Source: Erodium maritimum (taxonomy: Eukaryota > Streptophyta > Magnoliopsida > Geraniales > Geraniaceae). Taken from it: a DNA stretch of 64,000 nucleotides. The stretch spans positions 129,673,203 to 129,737,202 of the forward strand of contig OY997588.1 in assembly GCA_963921825.1 (NCBI GenBank). Direction: 5' to 3'. The notes below the pieces were generated by a model. The model was not told the origin of the DNA and searched no databases. It saw nothing but the letters and a program-made list of their open reading frames with translations. Positions 60,108 through 64,000 of this stretch are shown piece after piece; position 1 is the first letter of the stretch, and each line of letters starts with the position of its first letter. The position numbers and the translations under genes were made by a program.

Positions 60108-60558
60108 ATGTCGGGCGACGAAAATACCCGTTCACAATCAGCGGATGACGATGTAGGATTCTCCCCCGAGGAACTAGCACGGGATTTCCGCGATATCTTA
60201 ACGCAACCTGGTGAGAACTCCGCTTTCTCGCCATATATACAACCGGGTTTGAGCTCAAGTAATTTCAAACTATCGTTAAGTGTTTCATTTATTGTTTTTT
60301 TTAATTTATTTTTGTAATTGATTGTTGTAATTTGTTTTTCATAATTTATTTGTTTTAATTTCATTTTTTTAAATACTTTTGTAATATATGTTTTGTAATT
60401 TAATTTTTCAAGGTCAATTCCGTCAGCCACAATTCAACCCATCGCAGCCATAGTGGTACCAGCCGCCGCCGCAAGGTTACCAGCCGCCGCCGCAAGGTTA
60501 CCTGTCGCCGCCGCCACAAGGTTACCAGCCGTCGCCACTTCCACAGTACTTGTATTAA
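60108..60558 (+). pseudogene. Two-exon mini-gene with PPPQGY repeats, one premature stop
   Basis: Exon 1 is 60,108-60,210 (MSGDENTRSQSADDDVGF, acidic start) with the donor CCTG|GTGAGA. Exon 2 is 60,413-60,558 after an AT-rich intron ending TTTTTCAAG. The splice joins in phase at Gly, then reads FRQPQFNPSQP, a TAG at about 60,452, and three to four QPPPQGY-like repeats ending QYLY and TAA. The stop most simply comes from CAG. I do not recognise the protein. Pro/Gln-rich short proteins of this kind accompany some plant DNA transposons, but no function can be assigned. Confidence 0.4.
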
Positions 60559-60640
60559 AAGGGGATGAATAAAAGTTCAAGTTCATTTTTTATTCATAAA
60601 TTTATTTATTATTATTTTTTATTATCATTATTTTTTTTCA

Positions 60641-62455
60641 TATTTATTTAAATTTTATATTTTTTAATAAGTTTGAAAATTTATTAATAAAAAACCTATT
60701 GCAAGTTGGATTAGGCTGATGAAAACAACGATAACAAGGGAACTCATAAAATGAGCTAGGGACCCTAAGCCCGAAAAAACAAAAACAGAAGATAATAAGA
60801 GAATCCAATAACCAAAACAGGCGTCCCACCGAGACCAATAAATTGATCTACTTGGATCTCTGACCAAGATCACGAGGTTTGGTATAGAAATCCTCTAAAA
60901 ACTTAGGAGGCCGGCTTTGACGTTTCGAGGCTTTGAGAATGGTATCCTTCCACGGACTACCCAACTCCTTCGAGACCGCATCCACGATCTCACAATTTGC
61001 TTCTACATACTTGTTAGGTTCAGCAGGTTTTGATTTTCCGGTCCTAGAAACATCTCCAATCTGCTTAAACCCAAAGTATCAACCAAGTTTCTGATTTTGA
61101 TTTTGATTTGAAATGCACAAACCCAAAGTATCAACCAAGTTGATTTGGTTGTTTCGAAACATAGACATGAACAATCTCACCATAGGCTTGACAAAAATTT
61201 GTTACTCAAACCTCCGTTGACTCAACTGGAAGATTGCATATGTAAATTTCATCTTCACTCAGTCCTGGACGGACCGATTCCTCAAGACCCGCACAAGCTG
61301 GATCAATCGGATCACACCTAGATTGGGCCTGAACTGAAACCCCCACCAAACCCAAACTAACTAGGCCCAGTTCATCCACAGGCTTCATAGGCCCACATGC
61401 GTAGCCCAAAGCCCCATCTGCACTGTTTGTCTTCTCCGCAGCGTGCGTTGCCTCAACCGAAACCAACTCATCTAACGCGATTGAAGCCGAAATTTCGCGA
61501 TCCCTCAAATCACTCTGATTTGAAATCAAATCAAGCGTAATCGGGATCCTGGAGGACTCGGATGTCATACTAACTAAGGCAGACGGAGATTCGCCGGAGT
61601 CTAGCAACGATGGAACAGTACCAGGCACCTGTGAAGTCTCCAAAGGACGATCAGAACACGTCGATACTAATGCAACCTCAACCAAAATCCCTTTCCCAGC
61701 ATCGACGTCTTGAATTACAGGCCCTAAGGACGAAGATGGAACAGAGCATATGCTCTGTTCTACTACACCAACCGGAGAAATTGAACCTTCAACTCTACGT
61801 CTGGAAAAAGCTACAAACAACTTAAAACCATTCACCTTAAACTCGTGAAAGGTCTCGATCACCTGAAAAGCTTCCTCTCGTGCCGAGAATCGAATAAAAC
61901 CGAAGTACTGAGGTTGTCTGTTTGGCCGTTTCAATACTGAACAAGAGATAATCTCGCCAAAGGGTGAGAACATCCCCCTAACCCACTCTTCCGTCGAATT
62001 GGAAGGTAAATTCCGAATAAAAATCTCTGTATCACTTTCAACGAAACATATGGGTTTGCCAGCACGACGTCGATAACGGTCCAATTTTCTTGAGGCGTGA
62101 AGTTTCGGAGGAGACAACACCTCAAGAACCTGCGAAGCCGGAATCGAAGGAGTTGAGACAGATTCAACTGGAGCTGAAATACCAGAAGCCTGGTTTTTGC
62201 TCTTCGAACCTACTTTTACCTTGAATTGCCGACCAGAACCTTTGCATGTCGAACCCTTACCTGAGCCCATACGTTTTTCCCTGCCATAACCTTGCACAGA
62301 TAACCCTTTCACATCCAAGCTCAAACCCTCCACAACCTTACCGAGAACCACACACACCTCACCAAGGATTTTACCAAAATCCACAACCGGATAAGGAGCT
62401 GGTCTACGGCGACGACGGGCTGAGAGAGCTGGTTTTATAGTTTCAAGGGAGATCT
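60641..62455 (-). mobile_element. LINE derivative: ORF1 plus 3' tail, no ORF2
   Basis: On the minus strand ORF1 (62,384-61,206) is followed after about 300 bp by a LINE-like 3' end (about 60,900-60,640: TCGGGCTTAGGGTCCC, GTTATCGTTGTTTTCATCAGCC, then an A/T-rich tail). Endonuclease and RT coding are missing, so the element would depend on another LINE. TSDs could not be fixed in the AT-rich flanks. Confidence 0.6.
61206..62384 (-). pseudogene. RRM-containing LINE ORF1 protein
   Basis: 392 codons from the ATG at 62,384. A basic N-terminus (GYGREKRMGSGKGS, KSKNQ) precedes an RNA recognition motif at about residues 118-200: RNP2-like EIFIRNLP, FSPFGEIIS, RNP1-like YFGFIRFS and a final FVAFSRR. 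A long Ser/Val-rich linker follows. The end DEIYICNLPVESTEV is the start of a second RRM, cut by TGA at 61,206; the same frame continues NFCQAYGEIVHVYVSKQ downstream of the stop. RRM-type ORF1 proteins are known from one group of plant L1 elements and would bind the LINE RNA. A host RRM gene is the alternative, less likely given the LINE-type 3' end. Confidence 0.6.
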
Positions 62456-64000
62456 ATTGAGGTTCCTTATTTAGAATTTATATAATTTAAACTGTTTTGA
62501 TAAAGAGTTAAATAAAACAGCAAAATATCAATTAATTAACCACTCAACATCCAGTCAGCATCCACTAACAATACAAGTCTCACATCCAAGCCTCACATTG
62601 TAAAACACCCGCTATTCTGAGTCATGAGTCCCACTATTTTGTCCAGTCAGCATATGAGCCTTACATACGAGCCTTTGCATTGTACATGCTCCTAAGTCTA
62701 CATTTATATGAGGACAAAACAATGCAAACAACATTTCTAAATAAAAGTTAATTTTGCTTGTATTTATAAAACTAGTAGAGAAGGTAACGGAGAGCTTCTC
62801 ATGATCCTCCTTCAGGTTGTTTTCGGACGTATGGGGCCTAACTAATCAACCTTACTTTCAACAGTCTAGCATGTGATCTGTTTTGCAATATATGTACATA
62901 TGTATATATGAAAATATAACTAAATTAGAGTAGTGATAACTTTAATCTAAATAACCCCTTAAAGACGATCTACACATCGCTTTTTTTTTGTAGGATCAAT
63001 TGATACTTTACCTTAAACCTATATTAAATATTAGTTATGCACTTACACATATATTGAGTCTTTTTGTTAGAATGGCTGTTGTTGGCAAGGTATGAGCTTG
63101 CTTGACGTATACGAGTCATTGAGATTCAGCTTGTGGTAAAATAAAACATTGAGGGTTTGACCGTGCGATCACTCTCTCGGTATAACATACATTTCAGGTA
63201 TTGCTAGGATGACTCACCACCTTTGCAAAAAACAATGATTGGAGGCGAGACAATGACCACTTCTCAGTCAAGATGACATCTTTGACAAGGGTCAATCTCT
63301 AGGTTAATCCAAAGTATTTGGTAGTCCATCTGGTGAGATGAATAAAGCCCGATATCTGCTTCGACCCCATGTCTTGTTAAGATGGTGACATTTCTAGGAT
63401 CTAATCACTTGATTTGTCTCGATAATTGGTATGTCGTCTTGCTAGTACAGGATTATAAGCGTCCTCGTAAGAATAAATCCTCGTCCCTTCAGTCCCCTCG
63501 GGCCGACTTGTGAAGTGTAAAGTACTACCTATGCAAGTCCCGCCTCATCTAACAACAAATTGTTAGCCTAAGACGCAATGAGAGAGATATTATGAGTACC
63601 TCGCTTGGGTTCTGACTTGGCCTTCTCGTTCCTCTTCAGGTGGTGACCCCAATAGGGGTGACCTTATGAGGGGGGATCGGACATTCCTTGACTTGATTTC
63701 CCAATCTTGCGTAGTCATAGCAGTGTTTAGGTAAATGCTCGTATGTCAAATATAGTAAGGTTTGTACCTCGTATTCCGAAACTCGGTATAGAAGACGCAT
63801 CTCGATTGGTTTCCTGACTTGGATGCATACATATTCTTCTCAGCTCATGCTATAGACGTCATCATCCACCTTCATGCACGTTCCCAGAATGTTACCAATC
63901 ACCCGAGTCCATACTAAAATTGTTGAACATTCATTATCATGCTAAAACTAGCCTCAATATACATATAGATGACATGACTTGTCAATAAGAAAGTATAATG
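62456..64000. other. Unassigned non-coding end of the window
   Basis: No frame above about 60 codons and no repeat boundary were recognised. The part from about 63,080 on is less AT-rich and could be old element debris, but I see no PBS, PPT or domain. Confidence 0.5.

Larger units (their letters stand above)
59714..60640 (+). mobile_element. GC-rich hAT-like transposon end with a broken mini-gene
   Basis: CAGTGGACCGGCC at 59,720 opens a stretch rich in GGCCC and GTCCCG motifs in both orientations (GGTCGTCCCG, GGGACGG, GCGTCCCGC, CCACGGGAC), as seen in subterminal regions of plant hAT elements. A TATA box and a short spliced frame follow. The matching right end with CCACTG was not found, so the element is probably truncated and the class is uncertain. 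Confidence 0.4.

Overview
This window is nuclear DNA of a flowering plant. Two genes carry GT-AG introns, and the sequence around them is dominated by plant-type LTR retrotransposons (Ty1/copia and Ty3/gypsy), LINE fragments and small DNA-transposon remnants. No rRNA, tRNA or CRISPR array was recognised. I cannot name the species.

Layout. Bases 1-35,290 are one stack of nested retrotransposons. An old gypsy remnant on the minus strand (about 1,230-2,678 and 34,822-35,290) was entered by a copia element on the minus strand (Copia-1, 2,679-34,821, TSD GTTAG). The upstream LTR of Copia-1 was entered by a minus-strand gypsy element (Gypsy-2, 13,722-34,039, TSD CTGAC). The integrase of Gypsy-2 was entered by a plus-strand copia of the same family as Copia-1 (Copia-2, 18,035-26,477, TSD CCCAC). 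The two halves of the split Copia-1 LTR add up to 1,687 bp, exactly the length of its other LTR, which confirms the reading. Every coding region in the stack is broken. Bases 35,290-42,970 hold a LINE end, a hAT-like MITE with an 8-bp TSD, a solo LTR (TSD TATCC), an inverted gypsy-LTR structure and a LINE ORF1 fragment.

The gene island is 43,000-56,050. It holds a 10-exon plus-strand gene for a plant O-fucosyltransferase-family protein (559 aa, CDS 43,346-50,416). Facing it is a 6-coding-exon minus-strand gene for a 249-residue membrane protein (CDS 54,975-52,993) with the SxxxH, D and HxxxH signature of the CREST hydrolase superfamily (alkaline ceramidases, PAQR, Per1). The genes converge. 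Between them lies a 1.44-kb poly(A)-tailed retroposon with a 13-bp TSD.

Bases 56,361-59,477 are a solo gypsy LTR (TSD CGGGT) carrying three tandem-repeat arrays. It is followed by a GC-rich hAT-like fragment with a broken mini-gene (about 59,715-60,558) and a LINE derivative on the minus strand whose ORF1 encodes an RRM and which lacks ORF2 (about 60,640-62,450). The last 1.5 kb is not assigned.

The two host genes show no obvious functional link; both probably act in the endomembrane system. I found no convincing new multi-gene system. The most unusual items are the CREST-type gene, the composite Copia-1 with an active-site deletion shared by two copies, the foldback made from gypsy LTR ends, and the ORF2-less LINE derivative.
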